Of a stretch of DNA of 64,000 bases, positions 37,919-58,800 are shown in pieces. The notes under the pieces were generated by a model. That model did not search any database. It was not told the DNA's origin and worked only from the letters and a program-made list of their open reading frames with translations. This stretch comes from Siniperca chuatsi (lineage: Eukaryota; Chordata; Actinopteri; Centrarchiformes; Sinipercidae). Each line of letters opens with the position of its first letter. The first letter of the stretch is position 1. The position numbers and the translations under genes were made by a program. The stretch is from NCBI RefSeq assembly GCF_020085105.1, contig NC_058046.1:30670892-30734891 (forward strand). The letters are read 5' to 3'.

Positions 37919-38605
37919 CATTTTAACAAACAGTGAAAACAGTGTGACTCAAAGAAAATAAATAAATTGAATTAATTAAACAACTGCAACAGCTTGCAGT
38001 AAGGGTTAATTCAAAGAATGTTCAACAAAGACATCTTAACATTTTATGGGATTAGATTTGTTTCATAATAATTGAACAAAATCTCCCAAGAATCACGAAA
38101 CGTTTATTGAAAGTGAAATAAAATAATTTGACCCCCCATAGCACAAAGAAAACTTAGAATAAAACTGTAAAACATTTTATTACAAAATTCTCAATTTTTC
38201 TTTTCCTGATCATTATTAATCTTTAGCTGTCCATTTTTTTCAGTTTTACTGCTGAATTTTTCATTTTCATACCACTTGTTGCTCATCCAGACCACTTAAC
38301 TGAAATATTCAGCAGTGAAACTGAAAAAGTGAGATCCTGATCAGTGAAAGACAAGTGCAGAATTTTATAGATCGAATATCTTGTGTAGTTTTAGTGTCAA
38401 TTTTGCTTTTGAGGTCATTTTTTGGTTTCACATTTTTATTCACTTTCAATAAATGTTTGTTTGATTCTTGGAAGACTGTTCAATTATTAAGAAACAAATC
38501 TAATCCCATACAATGGCTCTTTTTTGTTGAACTTTCTTTGAGTCATTGTTTGTTAAAATGACAATGATAACCCTTACTGCAAGCTGTTGCAGTTGTTAAT
38601 GAATT
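37916..38605. mobile_element. ~690-bp foldback element (long imperfect palindrome)
   Basis: The left arm runs 37916 to about 38250 and the right arm about 38280-38605, in complement, sharing in order 'tcattttaacaaacagtg', 'caacagcttgcagtaagggtt', 'gggattagatttgtttc', 'aataattgaac', 'ccaagaatca', 'tttattgaaagtga', 'cctgatca' and 'cagttt(t/c)actgctgaa'. The centre is near 38262. No open frame; a MITE/foldback type. Confidence 0.82.
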
Positions 38606-38609
38606 CAAT

Positions 38610-38790
38610 ATATTAATATAGCAGCAATTCATAACATTATCTCATTACAATTTTCCTATAGAGTAGGTCTAGACGGGGGGGATCTCCCACAGATCCAGTC
38701 TCTGCAGCTCCGGAGGCAGAAATATCTGCTGAAAGCGACAGGAGGAGAGGAGAGAAATGAGAAAGCACAAAACTAAATTCTGTGTAAAAC
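38610..38790 (-). mobile_element. Rex-like LINE 3' tail, 5'-truncated
   Basis: 'aatatagcagcaattcataac' ... 'cctatagagtaggtctagac' ... 'gagaaagcacaaaacta' is shared, in the same orientation, with 9310-9545 and 45716-45962. Confidence 0.65.
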
Positions 38791-40239
38791 TTTGTTTATG
38801 CTTGCACAAGACACAGGCCTCCACAGATAGTATGTGAGCTTGCGTGCAGTGGCGTTTATGCTCAATGTTATCCGTTGCAGTATTCTACAACTACGAGGCC
38901 CCATTGCGCATAGTGGACAAGAACATATCCAAATACGCACAATATTTTAACCAATTTGCATAGCACACAACACAGCCAAATACATGTTTTGTAGCAAGAG
39001 TATGCATGATGTTACAGTTTAATTATAAAGTTAAACGCTTTACCTTGAGCTGGGTGCTCCAGTTATATCACTCAAGGGGTTGAGGAGATAACGTCTTTTG
39101 ACCATGATGCTTGGCATTATTTTAATAATTATTCAGTATTGCTGATTATTTCTCAAAACACCCTTAAGCATTCAATTAGGTAAATAACAGGAGAATTAAA
39201 TCATTTATATATAATTAAATAAGTTTTGCATCTAACACTGCTGTGCATGTCTACAGCTCGACCCTTTTCCAGCAGGGGAAAAGGTGAAGAAGCAAGAAGT
39301 TGAGCGTTACCGGAAGGACGCCATAGACCAAACATGGCTGCACACCCTGCTATACAGCTCCTCGATGCTGAGGAAGAATTGAGATTAATTGTAAACTCAT
39401 ATCTATTCATGGACATTCCTTATTGCCTTTATACAATATCCCTATAAAGAAAGAAGTATTTAGAACAAATATATTCCAATGAAATTAATGTTGAAAGGTT
39501 GAATATCCTGTAACCAATCTGATTTTGCTGGCAAAATATTTTCTCAATGTAGATTTTTTTTAAGATCTCCTGTTTTGGAAGAATGTAAAAACAAATGTGG
39601 CCAGCTTTTTAAAATCTTTGAGACATTAATAGTAAAAACTAATTCATGCTTTCACTTCTTAATTTCAGTTATTTTCTTTAATTTGTGGCATGTCATGTTC
39701 TCAGCTGTAATGAACTAATGTCATGTTCTATACATGCCTGTTTGAACTTATTGAACGTATTCAATAAAGTGGGAAAGCAAAACCTTCAAACTCCATCTTG
39801 AAAGTTAAAGACCGACATGCGCAGTGGGCGACTTGTTTCAAAAACTTGGGAGGTGCAACAACTTGCACTACAGCACTGGACTCAAGTGGTGTGATGACAT
39901 CACTTTTGGCACATTGACTATACAAGGTCCAGCCATATACTTGGTTGTGACTTAGTGTTAAAACTGAAAACCACTGGCACTGAAAAACAAGACTGTCACC
40001 GATTTGGCGTGAAGCGGAGGGGTTTGAGGGGAGGGAGCAAGGAGAGCGTGATTTACATATAATCTGCATACTAAGGAGAGAACATCCCTCTTTCCAGACC
40101 TACAGTCTGCCCACGAAGCCTCTGGCATGGCTGCACACCTAGGCAATGGCTTCCACAAGTTCACCTGGAATTCCCAAGCCGCAGGTAAGTCGGTTTCTCT
40201 CTGCCGTTGACCTTTAAAAAAGTAAGACGGTGTAGTCCC
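38791..40239. other. Intergenic; no gene recognised
   Basis: No domain found. A short plus-strand frame from 39332 (MAAHPAIQLLDAEEELRLIV) is open for 38 codons but unrecognised. Confidence 0.4.
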
Positions 40240-41020
40240 TCATTTGTCCAGGAGTGTTCTATCGTAGAAAAGGTTTCAGTCGTAGTCATTTGGACACTTT
40301 TCAGAATCAAGATGTTTCGGCTCCCATCCGGAAGTCATTCTCAATTGTGAAAAAATGGGACGGGAACTAGAAATTTAAGCTACTCTGTGTTACATAAGCA
40401 ATCTACATCTAAATAAGGAATCTACCTGAGTATCTGTTAATAGCTAGTTTCACCTGAAACTGACCTAATTGTTTCCAAGATGGCCCAGTAATGGTATTGT
40501 AAACAATAGGCCTGATTACTGAACTACAAAGGATCTTTAGACAGCATGATGTTCCTGTTTTCATTAAACCAGGCAACACTTTAAGACAGAAACTTGTTCA
40601 CCCTAAGGACAAGTTGCCCACACAAAAACAGAGCAATGTAGTTTACTCAATTCAATGCAGTGAGGAAAACTGCAAAGAAAGGTACATAGGTGAGACCAAA
40701 CAGCCACTTCACAAAAGACTTTATCAGCACAGATGACACGCTAACTCAGGATTACAGAGCGCCGTGCATTTGCATCTAAAAGCTACAAACCACACATTAG
40801 AAGACAGCGAGGTGAAGATTCTAAGTAGAGAGAAGAGTTGGTTTGAACGGGGTGTCAAGGAAGCCATTTTTGTGAAAAAAGAGAACCCCTCTTTGAACAG
40901 AAATGGTGGTCTGAGATTCAATCTGCCCAAAGTCTATCAGAGTGTATTAACACCTTGGTCACGCCAATCACATGCTAATCAGGTACTTAACTTTAAAAAA
41001 AGTTTTTATAAATAAATTTA
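40240..41020 (+). mobile_element. Penelope-like element 3' part with GIY-YIG endonuclease
   Basis: The plus strand encodes, from about 40573, NTLRQKLVHPKDKLP, then NVVYSIQCSEENC, RYIGETKQPLHKRLYQH (the YIGET core and Arg), a stop, then HLHLKATNHTLEDSEVKILS, REKSWFERGVKEAIFVKKEN and PSLNRNGGLRFNLPKVY. This is the order of the GIY-YIG endonuclease of Penelope-like retroelements. One in-frame TGA (near 40735) and an absent RT make it inactive. The upstream 'tgtttcggctcccatccgga' motif is typical of PLE terminal regions. Confidence 0.8.
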
Positions 41021-41168
41021 CAGGCCCAAGCAGTTGCCTGGTACCTCAGTCCTAATGCAGAAATAATTATTTGTGCTCATTGGTATAAATCACCAACTTC
41101 AGTTCTCATTTTCTTGATGTTAGGGGGAAATCAAAAAAATCAAAGTCTTGTAACTGCACTGAAAAGGT

Positions 41169-41174
41169 TTTATT
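41169..41174 (-). terminator. Possible dhfr polyadenylation signal
   Basis: AATAAA on the minus strand about 530 bases after the dhfr stop. Other signals may be used. Confidence 0.3.
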
Positions 41175-41702
41175 CATCATGCCTGGTGGTCACAAATAAC
41201 TACCTGGATATGTGCATTAATTGTAACTGTAATAGAGTTTATCCACTACAAATAACTGACAGAGAGACAAAGCATCATGTAGCGAAACATGACGGGTGAA
41301 ATGGAAGCCATAATCAGAACAAAGATTTGCTAAAATTGTTAGCTTTTGATTCCATAACTAGAGTAACATATCTGTTCCTCATAAGTGTGCGTTTTGTCCA
41401 CTTCGTGTTCACACCAGAAAGAACCACAGCAGAGGTTTCTCTGAGGAGACAGAAACTAACCTATTCAACTGGTCTTGCTGTAGAATGTCAGACCCCCACC
41501 TGTAAATAATTTTACAGTAGGAATCTTTGTGTCTGAAACCAGTGTTAATTTCAACTCTGAAAAAAAACAAAAAAACAACGTAGTATGACAACCCCCATCT
41601 GTACAAATCACTTGGGGGGAAAAAAATCCTTGTGATTTTGTAAATGGGCACCAAAATAATGTAAATGCTGGATTTTTGGTGATTTTTTTTTAAAATCCCT
41701 CT

Positions 41703-50537
<8,835 letters not shown>

Positions 50538-50580
50538 TGTACAACTATGCTATTTTATTTGCTGTGTGTTATCGCCACAG

Positions 50581-50589
50581 TTTCCCGCC
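50581..50589 (-). promoter_or_regulatory. E2F-like site upstream of dhfr
   Basis: TTTCCCGCC (GGCGGGAAA on the gene strand) lies 44 bases upstream of the dhfr ATG. E2F sites near the start of transcription drive the S-phase rise of DHFR in vertebrates, so this is a plausible functional element. Confidence 0.55.
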
Positions 50590-50639
50590 ATCGGAAATTA
50601 CGTTTTTTTTCTCTTCTTCGGCAGGTTTTATGGCAGTTG

Positions 50640-50700
50640 ACAACGTTTCTTCTTCTTCTGTTTCTTCTTCTTCTTGTTTCTTCTTCTTCTTCTTCTGTTG
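50640..50700. repeat. (TTC)n microsatellite
   Basis: Interrupted TTC/TTCTTG repeats about 100-160 bases upstream of the dhfr start. Confidence 0.85.
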
Positions 50701-50819
50701 AGCTTTATGGCGGTTGGCATCCCTAATTGTGCATTACCGCCACCTACTGGATTGTAACAGCTTCACAGTTTAAACTATTTACAGTGTCCACCCAAAGTGA
50801 TCCCATGCCATAATCCATT

Positions 50820-51902
50820 CTATAACCCAGACCCAATTGTCTGAATTGGTGCAACTCCTTCCCTCAATGTAACATCCAGATCCTCTCCAGATATGTCCAC
50901 AACATTCAAGAATCTTCTTGCAGCGTCCAGCACCATATTAATCCTTTCCGACTTCCCCTTTATTTCAGCCGCACAATTTATAACCATGGCAATAATTGCC
51001 AGAAATCGTTTCTTGTCCATACTGATGTTCTGATCATCTCCATTTCCTTTCTTCTCCTTTTCCTTTTGCACTGCCACCATTTCACAGTTTCTCTCCATAC
51101 TCTTAGCAGCTTCAGCATATGATAATCCCTTTTCTGCTCTGATCTTATTCATTTTTATTTCCTTAATTCTTTTTGGGCATTGTGCTGATCCCGTATGGTG
51201 GTTTCCTTCGCAGTGCAGGCACTTTGCTTGCTCTTTTTCCACTTTGCACTTCTCCACATTACAGTTGTCCTTTCCACATCTTCTGCCTCCTCTACTGCAG
51301 CAACATGTCCATATTCCTGACAGCCGAAACATCTGAGAGGAGCTCTCTCATATGGCCTCGCCCTGTAACACACGTAATCTACATACACTCTTTCCGGCAA
51401 ATCCCCCTCAAACGTCAAAAACCACTGAATTACGTTCCTCCTTCTCCCCATTTCTGAATCTTGTCAACCTTCTTGCCTCACATATATCTTCAACCTCCCG
51501 AAATGACTCGGCCTCCACCGACAGTGGCACGCCGATTACTACTCCCTTCTTCTTTATTTCTGCTCCGAGTGGGAAGCAGTTCACACTGCTATGATCTCTA
51601 AATGCATGAATCTTCAGGGCTCTATCTCTCTGACGCTTTGATACACATTCAATGATAACCATCCCACTTATTGTTATCCTGACCGCTCGCACATCTCCAA
51701 GCTTTCCTCCTACAAACTTTCCGACCTCATGTGGATTCTTGAAAATGCTGTCTGTTTGTGTCACAGCTACCATACCAACAACATACTTCTCCTCTTTCTG
51801 ACTGGATTCACTTGAGTTACTCTTCTTCCTTTTCTTTTTATTTTCAAATCCTCTCGGGTCCTCGTTTCTAATTTCGCGCTGTGATTCCTCCTCTGACTCC
51901 AT
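50820..51902 (-). pseudogene. I/Nimb-type LINE ORF1 (zinc-knuckle protein), frameshifted
   Basis: From ATG at 51902: a charged start (NKKKRKKSNSSESSQKEEKY), an RRM-like middle (RAVRITISGMVIIECVSKRQ), then after frame changes RCFGCQEYGH (first CCHC knuckle) and CLHCEGNHHTGSAQCPKR (later knuckle). These make the gag-like ORF1 of I-clade LINEs. Three overlapping frames (51408-51902, 51155-51451, 50820-51332) are needed; ORF2 is absent. Lies between dhfr and gtf2h2. Confidence 0.8.
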
Positions 51903-52474
51903 TTCCGCCTCACAATCGAGATCCTGACAACGTGTCGTTACATCACTACCATCTTATGGAGTTACAGAACTCCCTCAGTGTCAATTTTCTTCAACTGGAG
52001 AAAATTCTTCCACTATTTCTGTTATCCCCTTAAAATCTTACAACAATGATCTGTCAGGAGCGGTCAGGAGTAATGTAACAATGCATCCGCATTATTTGGG
52101 GCTTTTTCACATTTTTAACTGTTTAATTATATGTTATCTACATTTTTTTCCAACACAAAGATCTAAATGCAGTTTCAAAGCCTTCTCCACTGCCAGTAAT
52201 AACATTCTGGTGGGAAATGGTGATTCTTGTATTTATTTGGTCTAAAAGTAGTCAAATTTAAACAAGTCAAAGAATCAGCATATAGAATAACCCTAATGTG
52301 TAGGTTTTTAACTGTAAAATGTAAACTTGTTAAACAACTTTGGGGAGTTTAGCCCCAAATTCCCAGGAAAAAATAGCAAATGCAAGGATTGGGATTTGAA
52401 AGTGGAAAATCCAGGCAATTGGATAAAGGCCTGTTTTGGAACTACACAACAAATTTTATTTTCAACAAAATGTA
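51903..52474. other. dhfr-gtf2h2 intergenic remainder; no gene recognised
   Basis: Probably 5' LINE sequence to about 52070, then AT-rich sequence. No msh3-like exon seen on the plus strand. Confidence 0.4.
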
Positions 52475-52480
52475 TTTATT
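52475..52480 (-). terminator. Likely gtf2h2 polyadenylation signal
   Basis: AATAAA on the minus strand about 330 bases past the gtf2h2 stop; a second (AATAAA, 52455-52460) follows. Confidence 0.45.
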
Positions 52481-52807
52481 ACCATGTCACAAACAGAACT
52501 GTGTATAAACAATGCACACAAACAATTTCTGACATATATAAAGCAGTGTGCTATTTAACAGCAGGAAAACAATGCAATGGCTCAGATGTAATTCTCAGAG
52601 CAGACAGTAGCTTTGGCCATCTACGATATAGATCAACCAATATTTTGTGCCAATCTTCTGAAAAATTACCATTTAGATGGTCCATTGATCATATATGTCC
52701 TATTAGAGGTGGATAACACTGATAAGAAGGATATGATGCGCCAATAAGGGCAAATACATGACCACTGAATTTGTTTCAGTCTCTGTCTGACAGTTAGCAT
52801 CTCAGCT

Positions 52808-55800
52808 TCAGGGGGCGCTATGACTGTGAATACAGCAGGGGCAGCAGTGCAGCGAGTCATGGATGAAGAGATCACACTCCACACAGAACACACTGCGACA
52901 TGATGAACAGATGAATATCTAGAAACACAGAAAGGGAGAGAGAGCAGATAAACACAGATGGATAGAGGGACTGAAGTTGCAATGAATAAATGCAAGAACA
53001 CTATTTTTACACGTAATATTACTTCTTTTTTTTTTACCAACCAGCGATTTACTACTGCACTTCCATATACAGTAGTTGGGGGACTAATAAGACAGACTTA
53101 AAAAAGAATGGTCAAAATTGAAGTAGCAGAAGCCAAGATAACCTGACCTTTAGTCCAGAGTATGGGTCAAGCTCCAAAGATATTGGACCTTACAGTTCCT
53201 ATAATGCAACTTAATAGTGTCTCTTTATTAAATCTTCCATGCCTAGTAAATGACTACATCTTTCAAATTCCACACCTCTAGTTTGTAATGCAGGTCTATC
53301 GTAGCTGAACGATTACTGTTAATTGTGACAGTAATAATAATAGGATAAAGATCAGGGTGTCCTAGTGGCCAAGGCGTTAAGGCACAGACCATGAACCACA
53401 ACTTCCAAGGTTCACATCTCCCCAGGGATCTGTATGTCGTTTCCCATCCCTCTCTTCCCTCATATCCTGTCATCCCTCTACTGTCGCTATCTAATAAAGG
53501 CATAAAATGCCTAAAAAAAGGGTTATCACACTAATTTGTAATCCTATTGGTGTGATTATGGCACCGAGGCTCTGGAACAACTTGCCCGAAGAAATTAGGT
53601 TGTCTGAGTCAGTGTCTTCATTTAAGTCTCGTCTCAAAACACATTTTTATCTGAAAGCATATCCTGATTTTACCTGAACTGGCTGTTTATTTTACTGTTT
53701 ATTTTATTGCTTTTGTGTATTTTAGGTATTTTATTACTTTATATCTCGTCATTCACTGTGGTATTTTATTTCTCTTGTTGTGAAGCACTTTGTACTTTGT
53801 TTTGAAAAGTGCTCTATAAATAAAGTTTATTTATTAAATTATTTTCCTTCATGTGTAAAATTGGGTGAGTCCCGCTTTAAAGGGAAAAAAGTATGTTTTA
53901 CTATCTGCAAGGCCTCTACTGTACTTACACTTTTATCTTTCAGCTCCCCTTGACAAGCTTGACAGAACCTAAAACCAAATCACAACAGGTTTAGATACAC
54001 AGCGGCACAGTATCTGTGTGTGAGTGTGTGAGTGTATCAGAGCCACCTGTCTTCTTGAAGCTCCTCCACAGGACTCTCTATAAAGTCTTGGAGGGGGAAG
54101 AGATGGTGGAAGGATCTGGCGAGATGGGGGGCCGACACCAGAGTCAAACCTTGGAGACAACAAACCCCACACACACCAGTCAAAGCTATGGTAGTTGTAT
54201 TGATTTGAACACACAGTACCTTTAAAGCAGCAAAAATAACTACAATACTTTTTTGATGCCACAGGAAGAAAATTCATCCAAGTGTAATCTATTCTTACAC
54301 TGACACATACAGACAGACTGAATCCTCCCATCAGACATACCACAGACTTTACACTCCACGGGAAGCTCTGTGTACTTGGCGTGGCACTGCGGACAAAAGT
54401 ATCCTCCCAGAGACAGACCTGGACCACTGCTGCTGTCCAGATGACTAGGAGACACACCAGGAGCAGCACATTACAAAGAACATTCACTCTAGTAGTGGCT
54501 GCTCACAGTCCTGCCCACAAGGATTAAATCACACTACGTTTTCTACTTACGACATGCTGAATGAAGGCTTGGCATCCTGGTCAGTAAGAGAGGCGATGGT
54601 GTGCTGAGGAAAACCTGTGCAAACACAGGATTCAGTAGGTCTGAGACAAATATTTAGTAGATAGCCAATCCTAGCCATCAGGAAAAAAACCTAATGTCTC
54701 CTGACTAAGTATAAGGTTGATGTTATTCCATATTTCTCTTATTGTCAGTAAACCCCATGAAAAGGCCAAAACCAACAATGTGTTAGTCTGTCTCGCAATA
54801 CTTTCTACCCTCTCTGTGCCTCAAATCCACTGGTTCCTACTAAAGACGTAAATCTTTTAAGAAAGATTCACAAATATGTAGCTTAATTTTAAAAAAGGCT
54901 CAGTAATTTCCTAAAACAGCAAGGCACAGTAGTTTTTAACAAACGTTACTCAAACAGGAAGAAAAAGTGCATTTGTTTGGGACTATTTTCAGTGGCGCAT
55001 TAATCCACCTTTGGTGCTCTAGTGAGTATTTGGGGCAGCAGGATGGTGTATGCGGGATTGAGTCAAAATAAACTACAGTGTGTGTGTTCATGGTAATGAG
55101 GGGTCACATGGGATTTGTTGACAATAAAAAAAATAGAATATCACCAGCCTCATCATTATTTAAGAGGAACCAGGATTTCACCATGTTACCAGTGAGATTT
55201 TATTGTTTGGATCCTTGCTCACTGAAATTAATTGGCAAATGTATCACTTTGCCCTCACATATCACTATGTCTACAAAAGCCTAGGTATGGTATGGCAGTA
55301 GAATGCCAGTTTGTTAGGCCGACCTTACAGCCAGTTCATAAGTGCTGTTACATTTGCTGTTTTTAACAGCATGTGTTTTAGAAACAGAAGAGGAGCTGAT
55401 CAAAGATGGAGATAGCATCTGTATACTGACCCATGCGTATTAAAGAGCATTCAGATGAGGAGCTGGCTGGAGGAGGTTTGACATGCAGCATCAGCAGCTC
55501 TTTGAAGTGACTCTCGTCCAGGATAACGTGATACGAGCCGCATGTCTCCCTGGTCAACACCGTACACACCCGGACCTCTGCTGACAATCCGATTACTGAC
55601 ACTCGCACCTTCAGAGACTTCAGGGTCTGACAGAGGAGGAACACGATTATACAGGGCAGTATATTTTTAAGATTATTTTTCGAGCATGTGAGAGAGACCA
55701 GAAATGTGGGGAGAAACAGAGTTACATTTACATTAAGTTGAAATTAAATGCCAGATATACAGTCAGCCCAGCAGCTGAACTGCATATTAAGCTAATAAGT

Positions 55801-58800
55801 GGACAATTATGACTGTTCACCCCTAGGCAAGGGTTTAAGGTGTGACTTCACCTTGATCAGCTCATAGATGTTGGCTGGGTCACATGTGGTGAGGCTGCTG
55901 AGGATTATCAGGATCTCCCGGCTCGTATGTCCAGGCATGTGCCTTCATACAAAGACAGCACCAACTGAGTGATATTTAGTAGTATTACAGAAACCATTCG
56001 AAAACATAAACATTGCAGAACCTACTTGAGGGTCTGTATGGCCAGGTTGAGAGAGTTGTACAGAGATGGCTCTCCAACACACACAGTGTCCACTGCTTTC
56101 TTCAGAGCAGCAATGTGCTTCCTTGGATTTCCTGGTGGTGAAACAAAACAACACACAGTACATTAAAGCTGAATCGGGTAACTTCACAGACTTGAGGCCG
56201 TAGCTGACAGCCAATGGTAAGTGAAAAGTTTGAACAGATGACAGAGGCAAAAAATCTGTAGCTTTCTCTGGACAGAGTGATGCTCACTTTTGTTTAAAAA
56301 GGATGGAGACACATGGTTTATCTATGCATCATTAGTGGGAATGTGACATTTTCCTCTGTTGCTGTAACTACTGGTTTAAATTCAATTCTAACTGATAACA
56401 TGCCCTTGTGGTTTAAAAGGATAGAGCAAAAACATTTTTACCATTCTGTACAGGGAGCTAGAGAAGAAAAAATATTTTGAAGTTCAAAGATAAAGCATTC
56501 GTTTAAGCATTACACTGAGGGGTGGAGTCAGTTTATCCTCACCTGCTAGGTCAGTCAGCTTCTCAGCCCTTTTATTCTTTGTGGTGATAATGCCCACCTG
56601 AAGACAATAACACATGTTGTTAGGTCACATAAAAGCCACTGGCAGCTTGTTGAAGGTCCAGTCAACAGCTTTGTTTAAACTTACAACTTCACAACAAAAT
56701 CTACATAATAGTCCTGGTATATTTCTTTGCTATCCGACCACAAACCTAATTTTGAGTTAATTTAAATTTGTATGTCTGCTTGTTGGAGAGCTAACTAGCA
56801 ATTTACATGATTGATTATATGAGATAAGAGTGATTATTGGTGTATATAAATAATCAAATTAAAAATTGTGCATTGCCGATACAATTTAGTTATAGTCTTG
56901 GAAAATCAAATTTATACCATGAAGTCTTAAAAAGTAGAATACAACCTGATCAAAAACAAAGTATTAAAATGTGTCTGCAGATATTGTACCATTGTAGAAG
57001 AATAAGTTAGTGTTTCTGATTAGGGACTGACAGCAGCAGTGCTGTGGTGCCATAACAAATGTACTCCAACATTTGTTGTGTTGTTAGTCTATGTAGTTTC
57101 CCATCAATGACTCATTCATGAAGGAGGACTATAAAACCCCAAAATGCTCCCAAATACCCGACTTAACAGTCTTTTTTTTAATTATCATTGATTAATCTAT
57201 GGATCATTTAACACTTGGTCAAAATGTCAAAAATAATGACAAATTCCCATCAGTTATGATGTTAGTTATGAGAGGTCAGAAATATGTCTAAAGATTGCTT
57301 ATTTTGTCTAACCATTAGTCCATGTATTCACTTTACAAAGAAAAGGAGGAGATCCCATCTCCCTCTGCTAACACCCGGGCCAAATTTAGTGGCCAGTGCC
57401 CTACAATTCCTGTGTACTTACAACATGATGGTGCAGACCTACACTAACTACTTTATATCTTTATGCCATAATATAACTTTTTCACTAATAAACTCACCTC
57501 AACCTGCCGTGTTTAAATAAGAGCTGAAGGGATTTAAATGTAAAGTATAAATACAATTCAGTCTAAAACATGCACAAGTCCCATGAAACATACCTGACTG
57601 ATGGGGTTTTGGTCAAAATATTCATCGACAAAAGCTTCCATCAACTGAAGAGAAAAGGAGACGGTGCTTTACAGCTAATAATACCATATAGCTGCTTGTG
57701 TACAGTGTGATGGGTCTGCTACAGAATTTACCTTTAGAGTAGATGCGAGGCGGTTTGGTTTCAAGTCCTGGTCTTCCATACTTCTTGAACAGTCAATCAC
57801 CAGATAGAGGTGACGCATCTAGAACACATGACATCCCTTAACGGTAGTGATACACTCTAAACATGAGATTTTATTTTCCTAATAGCAAAATACAGTAAGC
57901 CTATACAGCAATTAATGTTATACTAATGCTGGGTGTCCAAAGTGGTCCCTAGTAGAGTGTTCTGATACCAACATCATTCTCGTGCACTGCACTTCAAACA
58001 GACCAGTTTAACACTTAACAGTTGAGGCTGTTAGCTAATAAAAGTAATAACGGGTAATTGATTTAGGCATTCCAATCAGCAATGGTGCCCTTAAAATTAG
58101 GTTGTTTTTGCCATATTCACAAGTGTCATTACAAGTGACCTACTGCTGTGCTATTCATGACTTGTAAGTTATATTAACAGTTATATTGTAAAACAAGAGA
58201 TACATGATGATGATATGTATTGAAACACTTACCTTATACACAATGTTAACCAAAAGTGTAAGTGGGTATTTTGGTCTTTACAAATATGTAAAGTAATGCT
58301 GTGTAGCAATTGCCACCATGTTGACATAAGATCTTGGAGACCTTGGGGTTTAGAACCATACAGATAAAGATGAATGAAGCACAAGGTTCTGTAGGAAGGA
58401 GGTGCGACTCACTCACCATTCCAAGCCTCACTTGTCCATGGATCTCTATCACCCTATGAGGTAAACAAGGTAGCAGATAAGTTTGTAATATCAATAACCT
58501 TTTAGAGAATTAACTGATTTCTTCTTGGGACTGACCAGTATACTGGACTATATTCAAATGATAATGTAAACTTGAAAATGAAAATGTAATGCCACAATAG
58601 CATTATAATTTTCCACGTGTTTGTGTTATTTGAGTAAAAATGAAAATACAATAATCCAATTTTCATTTTCACATAAAAATATGGGTGTTCTATGACTATA
58701 TTAAAATGAAAATGTAAAAGCTGTTTGACATTTAATTTTCAAAGTTGTAACCCATTTAATTAATATTAAAATGTTAATTAAAATTTGAAAATTAAATATA

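Noticed and set aside
50590..52474. An msh3 first exon opposite dhfr
   Set aside because: No start-plus-donor reading resembling MSH3 was seen on the plus strand; the area is a microsatellite and a LINE ORF1.
53355..53430. A functional tRNA gene
   Set aside because: A and B boxes are present but no cloverleaf can be drawn, and a SINE body and A-rich tail follow.
53969..54487. 172-codon minus ORF as a separate gene
   Set aside because: It is read-through of two gtf2h2 exons and the intron between them.
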